Shown here: piece after piece, positions 1 to 12,380 of the stretch
How positions within the stretch are numbered: position 1 is the first letter of the stretch
How the letters are laid out: each line of letters opens with the position of its first letter
Origin: Hetaerina americana
Taxonomy: Eukaryota > Arthropoda > Insecta > Odonata > Calopterygidae
Direction: 5' to 3'
Assembly (NCBI GenBank): GCA_022747635.1
Contig: JAKTNV010000014.1
Coordinates: 11,228,610-11,292,609 of the forward strand
Length of the DNA: 64,000 bases
The notes under the pieces: model-generated
What the model saw: the letters and a program-made list of their open reading frames with translations, nothing else
Told to the model about the DNA's origin: nothing
Database searches by the model: none
Made by a program: the position numbers and the translations under genes

Positions 1-480
1 AATCGCGAGGCACGACGTCCGTGGGTGGATGGGAAAGGGGGTGAAGTGGATGGGGAGCGGGAGCCTAGGAGAAAGAGAATGTGGAGGGGAATGGGGTGGA
101 ACAAGGGGTGGAGCGAGAGGAGAGGAAGCATTGAGCACGGGAGATGACGTTTCCCTTTCCAACGAGGACACACCTCCCGCAGTGGGGTCAATGAAAACAG
201 TCGGAAGCTTCATTAGGCATTAATTATATTGTGGATAGGACCCCGGGGGAGGAGGAAGTGGTAAAGGGGCAGGGAGAGGAGACTCAATGGGAGATGAGGA
301 GGGGAATGAAGAGGAACGCAGCAGGAGGAAAGAGAGAGGAGGTGCTAAAGTAGGATAAATAGAATTTAAGGGTTGGGGAAGGGGAGGGTTTGGCGGCGCC
401 GGGGGTGGTCGGAGTCGACAAAAGGGGACCGAGAGGGAAGAGACGGAAGGTGTGCGGAAGCGTAACGAAGGCGGGCTGCT
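1..480. other. GC-rich, purine-biased island
   Basis: The plus strand is dominated by G and A (runs such as GGGAGAGGAG), with scattered CpG. Short open frames exist on both strands but are compositional: the minus-strand translation is a proline/serine/leucine-rich low-complexity string with no domain. It could be a regulatory island or a decayed purine-rich repeat. No TATA box or splice pattern decides between these. Confidence 0.4.
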
Positions 481-716
481 TTCATGCGTCATTATTTCAT
501 TAAACAATAGTCTATCGACCAAGACATCTTTGATGGCCCCAGAGACAATGCACTGCTAAAATTCTGTTCCACCTAAACACCCAAAAACCATTTTTCAGCC
601 CCGTACACTTCCTATCTCCCTACTTTTCGCCCAAAATACTGCATATCCTCCACCCTCAAAGTATGTCACCCCAAATTTACCCTGTATTAACAGCCGATAT
701 CACCCCATTATCTATC

Positions 717-890
717 AATATTTTATTTATTTATTTTATTTATTCAGCATTGCTCCGAAAACAGCACATCAGCCTTACATCGGACTATTAACAATGGTCA
801 CATTTACAAACACCCACCCAGGCGGGAATCGAACCCGCGACCCTTGGAATGGCAGACGAGGACGTTACTCCGCCATCACCGGGGTCGGCA
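717..890 (-). mobile_element. tRNA-headed SINE (family D), single copy
   Basis: Read on the minus strand, this starts with a tRNA-like head whose B box is GGTTCGATTCC (825-835), inside a perfect 5-bp T-arm (GCGGG/CCCGC). About 75 bp of unique body follow, then a tail of repeated AATAAAT units (717-745). Head, body and simple A/T tail are the standard layout of a Pol III retroposon. The acceptor arms (ACCCCGG with CCTGGGT) pair at six of seven positions, but the anticodon arm does not fold cleanly, so it is not a working tRNA gene. No clear target-site duplication was found. Confidence 0.6.
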
Positions 891-2195
891 TAATAATATC
901 TCTTGGATTCACTTTTCAAGCCATCTTCGAATTTCTTCCAAGAAAATTACCTCTTCCCACACCATGCGCAAAACCTCATGTGTTTCTTTACACATATTTC
1001 ACTCACCATTCTTGTCCAAACTCACATCTCAAAACTCACGATCTACGTTTCCCTCTTTCCACAAAGACAAAGTTTCGGAGCCGAACAAAATTATATTCCG
1101 TAACCATAAAGCCTCATAGTATACTAATATGTTCTTTACATTTTTACGTAAGGGTACTTTCATCGGCCTACTCCACACTCAAACTGCGTCTTTACTAATT
1201 TTCATTCTTAATGCCCTTACCGCATCCTCATTTTCATTTATAACTCTTCATAAATAGGTGAATTAATCACCTTTTTTCACAGGTTACATTCAATTATACA
1301 ATATTCCGTGAGCCACCGAAAGGTCGAGGGGCGGGGATGGGAGGGGTTGTTCGAGTATCGACTATAAAAATTGAGGGGCACGTAGAGGTCTGTGTATAAA
1401 TGACATGCCCAGTGGCTAGTGTTCCTCTTTTCCGAGGGCGTTAATTGTGCAAGAGTGAAAAATGAACACTTGACCTTATCTGGGTGAAAGCATATATCTT
1501 CGATTTTGTCACTAATGCCTACCTTGCCGATGAAGTGTGGGACTTGGAATATCCACGATTCCGCAATAAACTCGCACGATTGATAACTTTATGACTTTCC
1601 GATCCAGCGTTGACTTCAAGCTTCCAAATTACCTTCTTTTACCGTTGTTCACGAACCGGAGGAAATTAATTCGCCATTTTTTTCAATTAGTAAATAAACG
1701 CCTGATAAGGGTCCCAAATCTCACAGGATATTTTATATGAGATCTAACTTACGAGAGATATGCCTGCTTAACTTTTTCATCGCTAAAATTTGAATATACT
1801 TTACAAATTATTTGGATTATTCTAGGAGCCACTTATGCTACGAATCTATTTTATATTCTACCTATTTCTACATCGGCAACCCCAATTGAAATCCCATGAA
1901 ATAATGAGACTCAAATTATGAAAAAGTTTTCATATGACCAGCAAGTTTAATTTTTACGTTTCCGGGTGACTGCGTTGGTCAGTTGGCTCAATTGATTGAC
2001 TAATGAACATTTTAGTAGGGATACGTACCAAGCGTACGACTGAGTGAACCCTTAAAAAATAGTATTACAGAAATAAGAAACATGTGAATAAGATCCCAAC
2101 TAGGCATGACATTTCTTACCATTTTGAGAAGTCAGTGATGCGAGCGTGTCCATCGAGGGAGGAAGAGCGGGCAGTTGACGTAAGAGGAATTTGGA
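891..2195. other. AT-rich non-coding stretch
   Basis: No domain-bearing frame was seen. The frame at 794-1198 on the plus strand starts inside the SINE and has no recognisable content. A TATAAAAA at about 1363 and a TATAAAT at about 1395 follow a short GC-rich patch (1315-1380), but no initiator or splice donor supports a promoter. Confidence 0.5.
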
Positions 2196-2635
2196 ATAAG
2201 TCACGTTTGGAGAGATGAGGAGGAGAGAGGGGGAAGCGAACCGAGCGGGAGTGGTGCGGGGAGGGCATCCAGGATGGTGTGCGGAGACGGCTGCAGGAAG
2301 AAGGAATTTCCCGCGCAGATGGACCGGGGCGCAGAATTGCTCGAGCGAGGGCAGACGTCACGAGTGAAAATGGTTGACACGTGCCGCCAAAATGTCGCCT
2401 TCTTTCCCTTTGTGATCGGACCCGGGGATGGCGGCCAACGAGGGGTTAGGGGGTGGGAGAAACCCCGGGGTTGGGGCAAAGTAGAGAGCAGGGGGAGGGG
2501 AAATAACAGGGGCGAAGAAATGAAGACGAAGGAAGGACGAGGTGGGGAGAATTGAGGGAAGAACCCGTGCGAGACTTCCAAGGGGATGGTTGAAATCGAC
2601 GTCCACCAAATGCGTCGTTCCGGAAGACTCAAATG
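2196..2635. other. GC-rich, purine-biased island
   Basis: The plus strand is a GA/GG-rich tract with CpGs, much like 1-480. Overlapping frames on both strands (for example 2201-2632 minus) have the arginine/serine/proline composition expected from such DNA and no conserved motif. Confidence 0.4.
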
Positions 2636-5600
2636 GGATGAGAGAACAGCATATCAGAGATCATAACGTACGATGACTGCTAATGGTGCCTGTGGGTTGG
2701 ATTCTTAAACTTGTGCGTGTGAAGATTACAAAGTTTTCAGTAGGTACACCTTCAATGGGCATTTTAATTTTGAGTGAAATTCGTACTTTCAAATTATGCG
2801 GAATTTCATCAAAACATACGTTGGAAAACATTTTATACAAGTACGTGTATTAGTACCATTTGTTTCACAATAAAATTTGTTCAAATAGACAATTGATAAT
2901 TAATTAAAATTGGCAATCGGTGTTTTTGTAGAATTTGGTTCGCATTACTATCGATGATAATCGGAAATAAAAAGTACGTTTTTCAACAAATTAATTGAAA
3001 AGTTTTATTTTCCTACATTTTTGTTGCATATCTGAGTCATTTTTGTAATAATTTTGGCCATTCACATTTCTGATTATATCGACGAGATCTCGAACGAGTA
3101 CCATTTAGTAGCATTTAAAATTGCACTGCGTTTATAGACATCATTCATGGAATGCGATTGATCTCAAACCTGCTCAACGCCTGATTTTCTTTCATCAAAG
3201 GTACCATGCATGCTTAGTATCTCATATAAATGTAATGTTTTCATATTTTTTACACCCGCCAATATTAACACTAATGACGACGTCGAAAGGACGCTCACAG
3301 AAAAAGAATTTTAATTATAAGTGTAATGAAACCACATTTCGCCCATTAAATACATGAATCGTCATGTTCACATACCAGTTCAATCGTAGAGATCATGTTA
3401 AGTCCACAGAAAAAAATTCTCCACATCAGGCTGATCACCCAAGGAACAATGTAGAAATAACCTATTGAGACTCACGCAACGATAGCATAATAGCATAGAG
3501 AATGCTTGCATTAAAGCTGTTCTCAAGGAATCGCAAAGGTCATAGCAATCGCTGAATTATAGAATGGCTCGAGGTCATCATTAAAAAAATCATATTTTTG
3601 CATCATGAAGGAAATTTTAATCCTCTCCATGTACAATGCCCATAAAATTCTAAGATATAAGAGGCGGTGGATGCAGAGCAATACTGGAAGGCCCTCGCTG
3701 ACTGTTGGCATTCGTTTAATGATAGCACCAATTTGTAGGACATATTTAAATAGTTCTTTAACCACCAGCTGATAGAACCACAAGGATTGAATTCCACAGG
3801 GAGATGATAAATATTTCACTTTTTGGAGGCGTTCAGTTCAAGCAAATTTCTTAAACCGATAATCGAGACGCTAGTTACAATCCAAAATACTTTGAGAAAT
3901 TGCACGTATTTCAACAGGGAAAAAATATCATAAAAAACAAGCAATCCTGCAAGTATCGAAATAAAAGCAATAATACCCTGGAAATGAAATCAATTTTGGA
4001 GACGCTTACTCCTTTCACTTCCTCACCGAAACCCAAAAAGAAATCAAGTAGTATCAAAACCAATCAAATATAATTATTGTGAAACCAAAGGTGCTATTCA
4101 CACTCCGCGTTACGTTATCAAACAAGGCCAGATGGATGATGAGGGGATGTTGTGAACCGATTGAACAGGTGCAAGGAATCTTATCTCGTTCGAGTTAGAT
4201 ATACTATATGATGCGAAAGATGAGATTTCAACGCCAATTCGTGAAAAAATAACCAACGTTTTGAGCGATACCTCACAAGCACGTACAAGCTAAACTTATT
4301 TAAAATGAAAAACATAGAAACTTTTGGTCAAAAACAAGCCTTGCTAAAAATTAGACAAAATTAAATTTCTCGAGATTAAAATGCCAGAGGTTTTTTCAGT
4401 AAAAACGACTTGCTAACTCAATATGAATGAAGTCTTAGACGTTAGCTAACCTGTGCGTTCTTGGTAAATTAATACCTTCCTGAAATACGCCGAATAGACA
4501 GAATATTAACAAGCTACTAAGGAAATAGCTGATTAACTTTTTCATTCACTTATTTATTTTCTCCGATGACCCCCCCATTTCCTCAAATTTTGAAGATATT
4601 CTAGTGATTTGGCATAGCCAAACTTGTACCTAAGAGAAAATATTGGAGCGCATGTTTTTTTGACTTACGGCGACTGTTGACGTGATTTTTAAACATAATT
4701 CAAGCGATTCCGAAAAATGCGGATAAATTGTCGACCAGAGACTTTAAGATTAGCAAGCGACGGAATAATGTGGTCGTCCCAATGTGTCCCTTGCATGCCG
4801 ACCAAATCTTAGAATAGCCCCTCTGGTGTCTTAGCGTCCATTGTTTGTTAGCCACAGTAATTTTGCTCAAAAACAAATTATTGCAAAATAAAAATGGTGT
4901 CCACGGTATTGCTAAAATATACGCTGACAAAAGTGAGATGCAAGTTGCCAAAATGGAATTTCAACGTGAATAATACGGAAATCTATACTTGTAATACCTA
5001 ATAACGTCTCATGTGCGATTTTTCTGTCATGAAGGTGTTGGTGGAACTAAATGATATATTAAGTGTTCCTGATAGTGCTCTTTACGTTGTTCGACAACTT
5101 TATCTAGCAAAGCCGAAGCAGTGTTAATGTTCACTTACGTGAGAAAGATGAATAGACCTACAGGTCCATCTTCCTTAGAAATTAAATATCTTCCATCTCT
5201 AAAAAATATGTACCATCTTTCGACGGTACTCTATGGAAGAAAAAACTCCCAAGTCAAACCTTCTGTAGAATTTCATTGGCATAGGTTGACGATTTGTTCG
5301 GTAAGAGCAAAACTGCAACTTATCGCCACGTTTCCTCCATTGTTTCCGTAGGTGAAAATGAAAATGGCGCATTTGGCAAGGTATGTGGCTGCCGCAATAC
5401 CGGAGTCCATCAAAGAAACCCGTTTTATATAAAAATTAGGCATTTAGGGAATAATATAAAATAAAATTAATGTTGCTGAATAAATAATGGGAATAAATGC
5501 TGTAAGAACATCCTTTATTGAGCTGACCTCGTATATATCATACTTCGCAAGTTCAACCTATTTCCGTACCATTGCGTTTCAGATGCAGAGTCGTCAGATA

Positions 5601-5740
5601 CAAGATCACTTTATATCCTCATTCATAAAAAATAATACTCTTCTAGAAATAGAAAATTATGAAAGAATTTCAGTCTAATTTAGAGCAAAAAGATGGATGG
5701 CTGTCATATAACCAGAGAGATCTACTGAAGAACATTTCAT
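2636..5740. other. AT-rich non-coding stretch, nothing recognised
   Basis: This is mostly A/T-rich, apparently unique sequence. The frames at 3121-3357, 3523-3819, 4700-4951 and 5121-5351 are short, lack domains and have no splice context. I see no RNA gene and no element boundaries. Confidence 0.5.
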
Positions 5741-5744
5741 GGTT

Positions 5745-5925
5745 TGACGCCACACGCCCTAGTAGCTCGCAGAGTACTAAATCAAAATATTAAAAAACTA
5801 AAACTAATATTTGTGCTGAAAATTTATGATTGGGATTTTGCATTAATGGCTTTTGACCTAACAACCCCCGCCACACACCCTTGCGGCAGCTTGCGGGACA
5901 TTATGTAGAGGTAGATGTAGAAATG
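5745..5925 (+). repeat. Two diverged copies of a putative LINE 3' tail
   Basis: Two related stretches (about 5748-5785 and 5862-5925) share the order CCACAC-CCT, a GC-rich turn, then GCTTGCGG or CTCGCAG. The second runs into TAGAGGTAGATGTAG, a short hexamer-like tail. Similar sequence recurs near 14645, 15305 and 44190. A conserved block followed by a simple-repeat tail is what CR1-like 3' ends look like, but no reverse transcriptase is attached, so the assignment is inference. Confidence 0.35.
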
Positions 5926-6775
5926 CTTAGGCCGAGAAAATATTCGGTGAATACGGTCGGAAAGCGCGTTCTTTAAAAAACAGATGGAACGTCTCAGTAA
6001 TTTTTGGCTACGAATTTTGTTATACATTGAGAAATATTTTTGTTTTCTCATAATGAAAATTTTATATAAAAAAACGAAGAGGTACAATATGTGGTGCTAA
6101 ATTGACTCCACCAAAAGAATTGAGACAGATATGGCTGGACCCTGTAGAAACTACTACCAATCTTATTTGCAACAGGGACGGCGCCTAAATAATAGCAATA
6201 GTTCTAAATATTCTGCTGAAGTTATTATTTCTCGGAGGCGTCTGTATGTGAACGCTAAACCTCGAAATGTTCAAATTCCAACCTTTAGGTATATCATATG
6301 AGTATGAATTCCTTTATTCCATAATACCCTCTGGGAACCTATCTATGATTTCCGAATCAAACACTTCGATCAAAATCCCTAAAACTAAAAAACGATAAAT
6401 GTTCTTTTGAACTCTTCCGCTTTTATTTTTAACTCACTGTAACAAAATAATTTTGTGAGATAAATTAAAAAAAACCAGTGGATGTACTTGCCACGACGAA
6501 AAGTACATATAAATCAGGTATAATATGTTGCACGAGATTGACATAGGCGAAACAAGTACAATAAACAAACAGGTATACTACAAGATACAACTACAAACAT
6601 GCAATAATAGGTTAGAATGGAAGACAATGATAAAAGATAATAAAGAAACAATTACAACAAACAAACAAGTAAGTATAGGCTAGCATGGAAGACAATGGGA
6701 AAAGATAATAAGTTTCCTAAAATACCTAAAAAACGTTTTCACACTTACATGCATGGAGTGAACCACGAAAGGGAA
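5926..6775. other. AT-rich non-coding stretch with a short duplication
   Basis: No gene was seen. It contains the imperfect tandem duplication described separately at 6601-6712. Confidence 0.5.
6601..6712. repeat. Imperfect tandem duplication, about 69-bp period
   Basis: A block with TAGGTTAGAATGGAAGACAA near 6608 recurs near 6677 as TAGGCTAGCATGGAAGACAA, and both are followed by a similar AAAAGATAATAA. The intervening ACAA-rich sequence also partly matches sequence just upstream of the first unit. It looks like a two-copy minisatellite with no coding potential. Confidence 0.5.
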
Positions 6776-7420
6776 CGGCACGAAGGTCGTTATGCATTTA
6801 ATGCACGTTCTCCAATCTCCCGTCCTCTTTCCCCTTTATAACCCAGATTAAAATTACACATCCGCCACTGCAGTCTATCGGGGAGGCTTCCAGGTACCCG
6901 GGAATTGAGAAACTTAATTCGGCATCCCCAGGAAATCAGCGGGCCGAAGCGACTTGCACGCGGATCTGCGGAGATGCCGACGAGTGGGCACAGGATTACG
7001 TACGCGAAGAGGTGGAGAGTAGGAGGACGAGTCAAACAAGAGGAAAGGAGAGAGAAGAGGAAAGCGGCGGGGCGAGGGGGGGAGGAGAATGAGGCGGGGA
7101 GCGTGACGGATTCGCTTGCAATTCCCAGCCGATGTTGTCTCAAAAAGAGTGTCCCTCGGCCCCTTAATAGACCGTTTGAAATGGCGTGAAGGAGAAATCC
7201 AAGGAGATCAACCGCTGTCTCCCGACCTCCCGCGGCGAGCTCCAAAATGTGTCGGTGTCGTGCAAGTGTAACCGGGGCACTAATTGCATGCAAGTAAGAA
7301 ACTCGAAAACCAACTGGCACCGTTCGCAGATGGACAGCATCACTTATTATTAAAAAGACAGTAATCGGAAAATGCCGTGCAAAAAACGTTTTAGAAAAAA
7401 ATCCGCAATAATACAAAGAA
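6776..7420. other. GC-rich island
   Basis: A CpG-containing island with a purine-rich plus strand at 7010-7100. A 208-residue frame on the minus strand (6790-7416) crosses it. Its sequence is not conserved-looking, and it runs from AT-rich flank through the island without a change in character, so I treat it as a chance frame. A regulatory role is possible but unproven. Confidence 0.4.
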
Positions 7421-8990
7421 ATAATAGGTGATCACTTCATTGCCATTTATATATGCAGAAAATAAAAGCAATGCAATATTCTTGTAAATGCATTTGTCGA
7501 CTGGAATTTTTAAGATTCGGAATCACAGACACAATTTGGCCCGTACCCACACAGAAAAATACTTTTAGAGGTGAGGAATGAGACAAACTGTTTAATTTCA
7601 CAGACATTAGTTAATACGGTACTACCGGTTTAATAAATATTCGTGAATTTGCAAAGTTTGTCCTATTCCTCAAGATAAATGTTCAGAAGGTTGTGCCCGA
7701 TACCATTGAAATTACAATAAGACGTCACAACCCTGGACTAAAAAGTAAGCATGGATTATTACTAAGGTTTTACTTAGTTCAACTATGCAGGTTATCTACT
7801 AAAGCACACTTGAAAGATTTTAGCATCAAAGCATTTCACTTTGAAAGCTATCAGCGTGATCTTTCTCACTCTAATCCATTAGGAATTTTCGAATCATTGC
7901 CATATTCCAATTAACACCAAAGACACTATCAGTGTAGCATGACTGGAACGGCTGACGCAATGCAATCAGAGCACAACATTCCATATCATTTCTCAAGGCG
8001 CAATTTGAGCATATGATGTTCTGGTTGGTCGGAGAGGGCACCGGCCGACCACAGGGGCTGTTATACGCCAAGATTCTATTTACCCTTTTCCTTCATGCAT
8101 CCGCTAATCAATTGAAGGCAGGTTATTTATGGTATCAACTGCACACCATCTACCAAATATATTTCTACTTTTTGTATGGCCCATTCCCATTACCGATGTC
8201 CTATGGCCCATTTCACTCCACCATCCTTCAGGCAGGAAACTAATGGAGACTCCCAATTCATTGCATACGTTATATTACATTACCACACATTATATTCTAT
8301 ATTCTTTCAGTCGACATAAACAATACGCATCTACACTATAATGCTATAAAATTATGCATGCAATTGAGTTGTACGGGAAATATTGGTATTATGCTAGCTG
8401 ACCTAAAGTAGATAGACTTCATAAAATATCTTCCTAAAATCAGATAGACTTCCATCGAAATGATAAAAGATTTGGTGTTTTCTCGGCGTATCAGCTGCGT
8501 AAATTCCTCTCGTAATTCTAATTTTATGAACGATATAACCCGGTGGAGGACCCGAGAGGAATTTCCATCGAAATCTTTGCTAAGACACTCGGTATTAAGC
8601 AGAGGTTTATTTCATAAATAATAAAACTTAATAAAGAACACGCAAAGTTTAGAGATAGACCATAATCACTCGGTCTAGTCCTGCATAAAAGAGAGGAAGT
8701 ATCGCAAGGAAATATCAATAAAATAAAATGAAAAAACTCGGGGAACACAACCAATATTTCATGTTGCCTAATTGAAATTAAGATCGAATTTTACTCTTTT
8801 CAAAATAAGATCATCTCATCCACAGACTATTGAAAAAACATTTTTACGATAGGAAGTCTCATAACTTTAACAATACGGCGAAATGTAAGCAACTAAGCAC
8901 TTCTGTAAGACTGCGATTGAGTATTGCTCGAAAGACAAAAAACTTATCTCGACTTCCACAGGAGCAATTCCGCAACGCACTCCCGTGAAC
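7421..8990. other. AT-rich non-coding stretch
   Basis: No gene was recognised. A short GC inverted repeat (GGTCGG and CCGACC around 8029-8052) stands out slightly. The frames at 7693-7914, 8013-8243 and 8524-8754 have no domains. Confidence 0.5.
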
Positions 8991-9793
8991 GCAAGCAGAA
9001 AAAAGTGAGAGGGCGGACACCCCTCCAATGCAAATAATAAGCTGCAATTTGTGGCTCCGAGACGGAGAACGAAGGGCAGAAGCACTGATTCCTCTTCCCA
9101 CGCGCCTATATACACATACACACACACGCAAATACCAAGAAATTTTGAATGAGAAACGTCTCCGGGGCGGGGGCCGACGGAGGGAACGGACGACGACGCC
9201 CTCGACGTCCGGAGACTTCATAGAATGAGGATAACATTCGAGAAGGGAAAGAGGGAGGGAGGGAGAAAGGGAGAGAGGGAGAGGGGGAGAGAGAGACTGA
9301 GACGTGGCGGACTGAAAGGCCTGCAAATTGCCCAAAGCGGGATGCGAACCGAGGGAATCATTAACGAGACTCCTTGTTGGGAAAATGATGCCCTTTCCTC
9401 CCTCAATGTTTACGCAAGCCGTGAATGGCCGTGGAAATGGCCGGATCGTGGGAGGAGGGGGAGATAAGTGACCGTATAATGATCGACCTCTTCGAGGAGT
9501 AGACGAGGAAGGAAACGAGGGATGGGGGTGAGTTGAAGATGATTGGGGACGGGGTGGAGATCGCGGCTTTGGCGAGGGAAAGAGGAAAGAGAGGGAGATG
9601 GCTGGACACCCTAGGGGCAGCGGCGATCCCGCAAGGGAAATAGGGTGCGGGGGAGGGGGGCAGTGGGTGGTGAAAGGGAGGCCCGGGGGGAAGGGGTGCT
9701 GCCCACCACACGGAGGCTGCGTAGAAGCCCATCCGTCCGACGTGATGACACGGTCACGAGGTGGTCACCAACACATTTTGACGCGGGCATTAA
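8991..9793. other. Long GC-rich, purine-biased island
   Basis: It includes a short CA repeat (9112-9128) and an almost pure GA/GGGA tract on the plus strand (9240-9300). CpG-containing purine-rich DNA continues to about 9760. Frames on both strands are compositional. The island leads directly into the TATA-like box at 9794, so it may be upstream promoter DNA. Confidence 0.45.
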
Positions 9794-9973
9794 TATAAAA
9801 GAAGCCTCGCTCTGGGTGTACTGATCTCAAACGACTTAACGGAGGACCCCTGAGCACATCCCGCCGCAAAGGAGACCTTTGCTGATACGCCGAGAGAAGT
9901 CTTCGCACCGAGCGGAAGAGACCGAGGGAAAGAGAAGGAAAAAGGACGGAGAGGAAGCTAGCCCAAGGTGAGT
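9794..9973 (+). promoter_or_regulatory. Candidate TATA promoter with first exon and splice donor
   Basis: TATAAAAG lies at 9794-9801 at the downstream end of a GC-rich island. A start about 30 bases further on (near 9825) would begin a GC- and purine-rich leader without an ATG. The leader runs to CCCAAG|GTGAGT, with the donor GT at 9968-9969, a near-consensus donor. The box, spacing, leader composition and donor form a coherent first non-coding exon of about 140 bases. No acceptor or coding exon could be linked to it, so it is a hypothesis. A chance TATA beside a purine-rich tract is the alternative. Confidence 0.35.
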
Positions 9974-10250
9974 CCACTCCGCCGATCCTCTTCGTGTTCG
10001 AACTGAGGGGGTGGAACGGGGGTGCTCGAGTGTGACGGCTGCGAGAGAGCCGAGGAAGAGAGCTTTGGGTTCTGGGGCTGCCGGCGATTTCCGCTCGCTC
10101 CTCCGCCACGCCGCGCCGCCTTGAGGCCGTGAAGCGGGGAGGGAAGAGGGAAATTGCCGTGGGATTTTTTTAGGGTGATTTGTAGCGTCTGAACGCGGAT
10201 TCCGAGCCGACGGATTGGCCAGTTTCCGCAATCAGTATGCATGCAAACGC
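9974..10250. other. GC-rich island, continuation
   Basis: CpG-rich DNA downstream of the candidate donor. If the first-exon reading is right, this is the start of intron 1, a common site of regulatory elements. The overlapping minus-strand frames (9765-10242) show no domain. Confidence 0.35.
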
Positions 10251-12035
10251 CGAAAAATATCCCACCAGTGTCCTTTACCGAAAGACATCCGTCTTCTTTC
10301 CCAATTCACCAGAGATTCAATCGGGTGTTATTCGGTAGATTAAACTAAACGAAATCGCACGTTCCCTTCTTTTTCTTAAATGAAAACGCTTCCTAAGTAA
10401 TTAAAAATACGATTCATATCCAACATAAGTCGTCTCTGGAAACGTGCTCCAACTTGACGCGTACTTGTTTCTTTGCGTTCATTTTATTAACAAGCTATAA
10501 GTTATCGGAGTGAATTTCAAACCAATTGACTCACATAAAAACCCCATTAGTAATATATTTTGAAAATATTTTAGGGTTTACCGTGAATTGTGTGCCCACA
10601 GCTTAGTTATATCAATATAAACATTTAAAAATTACAAAATAATTACGTGATAATACAGTAGGCTATGCAAAAAATGCAATATTTTCATCAAAGAAAAATA
10701 AATATTCAAAGCACGTATTGATATTGCTATTTTTGGATTCTTCTTCAAGAGGAGTTATTTCTCCAAGGAAACAACAAAGAGCTTTCCCAGGGATGAATAT
10801 AAAAGTAAAAGTATGTGTTTTCCGATCATACCGAGTCTACGTGACGATACAAGCGTCGATAAACTGAACACTCTGCGATACAGAAAATAGTTGAGTGTTT
10901 TAGATGCTGGGAAGACTCCATGCGATGAATCATTTACAAGTTTTGTCATTTATCTCCTTACTTACGATAAACATGTCGAAAACCGTTTCATTTTTTACTT
11001 CAGATATAGAGTGATTTATCAGCAAACCAATTAAATATGTCACTTGCATGAGGTAGCTTATGAATTTCACTGCGTGCGAGGAATGTCGTGAAAACGTTTC
11101 TCTGGCATTGCCGAGAGCTTCAGCAAGAGAGGCATTCAGCACCACATTCCACACACGCAGAGAAACTTGAATGTTTCCTCAGCAATAACAAACCCGTGCC
11201 ACAGTCTAATATCAACCATCGAGCAACAAAATTATGCAAAGAAACTATTAAAGTGTGAAAACCTAAATACTTAAAACGAGGCAATATATAATTCGACTCA
11301 AATACTTACGATTTACCACTAAGCCGCTAAAAATCACTATGAGCAAAGAACCGTCGATGAAATTCGTGCCTCGGCTCTGAAAACGCCTGTTATGATGCCA
11401 TAGTTACGTTTAAACGTATGCGGGAGATACAATCCGGAAGCCATTCGATGCGATAGAAGAAAAATTAGATGCATGCTTGCCGTGCGAATCCCTTCCCAAG
11501 ATTGAACGAACGACCTTTGAATCGCTTCGTCAAATGAATGAATAAACCCAGCTTAAAACACGGTCGCCTTCGGTAAGTGGCCGAAGACAATTTTCAACCA
11601 CTTAAACAACGAACAATAAAGAACAAAGGAAAACGAATTCTATTAGCACACATTAATTCCTGCAGCATAACTAAATTCTAAGAATCTGAAGAGCAAACAC
11701 CATCACACCTTAATTTTTGCAAATTTTCCAGCACAGTGCCGTCAAAGACAAACCTCCCCCATTCTATGCTCATTTATTTTTTTAATATCAGATGGCTTCA
11801 CTAATCACATTCTGTGATTGAGAACGACCTCCGCAATCAAGGTTTCACGAACGTAAAATCGGAAGGCAAAGACAGGGTATCCGCTCTCTCGCCTTCAGCA
11901 AAGCCTTCACTAAAAGTACAGAAATATTTGTGTAGCCGAGGACCCGGGCCTAACCCCGTTCACCCCTACTTCCCGCCCGTTTCTTTGCTAGCCACTCGGC
12001 AAAAATGTGCATTGCTAAAACCTCGCAAGAGGTGA
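10251..12035. other. AT-rich non-coding stretch
   Basis: No recognisable gene, repeat family or RNA. Small frames at 10755-10949 and 10930-11154 (minus) lack domains. GC rises from about 11850. Confidence 0.5.
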
Positions 12036-12380
12036 GAACAGAGCTCTTTGGAGCATCCGAACCGAAGCCAAGAGCGTCGGAATCATGAGGAAGTTCGCTC
12101 CAGCGATTTCCTATCATTAAAGAAGAGGTGGCAGGGAGAGAGAAGGGGTTAGGCCGAGAGACGTCGCCGATGTCTGCTGTGTTGTGGGTAGAGCGGTTGG
12201 CGGGGATGGAGGGTGGGTTTGCCGACGGGAGGGAGCAAAGATCTCCTCACGAGAGGGCGAATGGAGAAATGGAGAGCAAGAGTGTCCAGAGTAAAAAGGA
12301 GAGTCGAATACGGCGTCACGGTGGGAGCACTTGTAAGGGACTTCAAGCCAATCCCGAGGCGTTTGTATTAGGCCCACAAG
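12036..12380. other. GC-rich, purine-biased island
   Basis: The plus strand is G/A-rich with several CpGs (12120-12300). Frames on both strands are compositional. Confidence 0.35.

Noticed and set aside
817..885. Functional tRNA gene
   Set aside because: Good T-arm but no foldable anticodon arm, and it is joined to a SINE body and tail.
1363..1450. Promoter based on TATAAAAA and TATAAAT
   Set aside because: Spacing to any initiator is wrong and no donor follows.
6790..7416. 208-codon minus-strand frame
   Set aside because: No domain or signal. It crosses an AT-rich to GC-rich boundary and conflicts with frames on the other strand, so it looks like a chance frame in a GC-rich island.
8859..9335. 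158-codon minus-strand frame
   Set aside because: Dominated by serine/leucine/proline runs from the GA tract. Overlapping frames in other phases are equally open.
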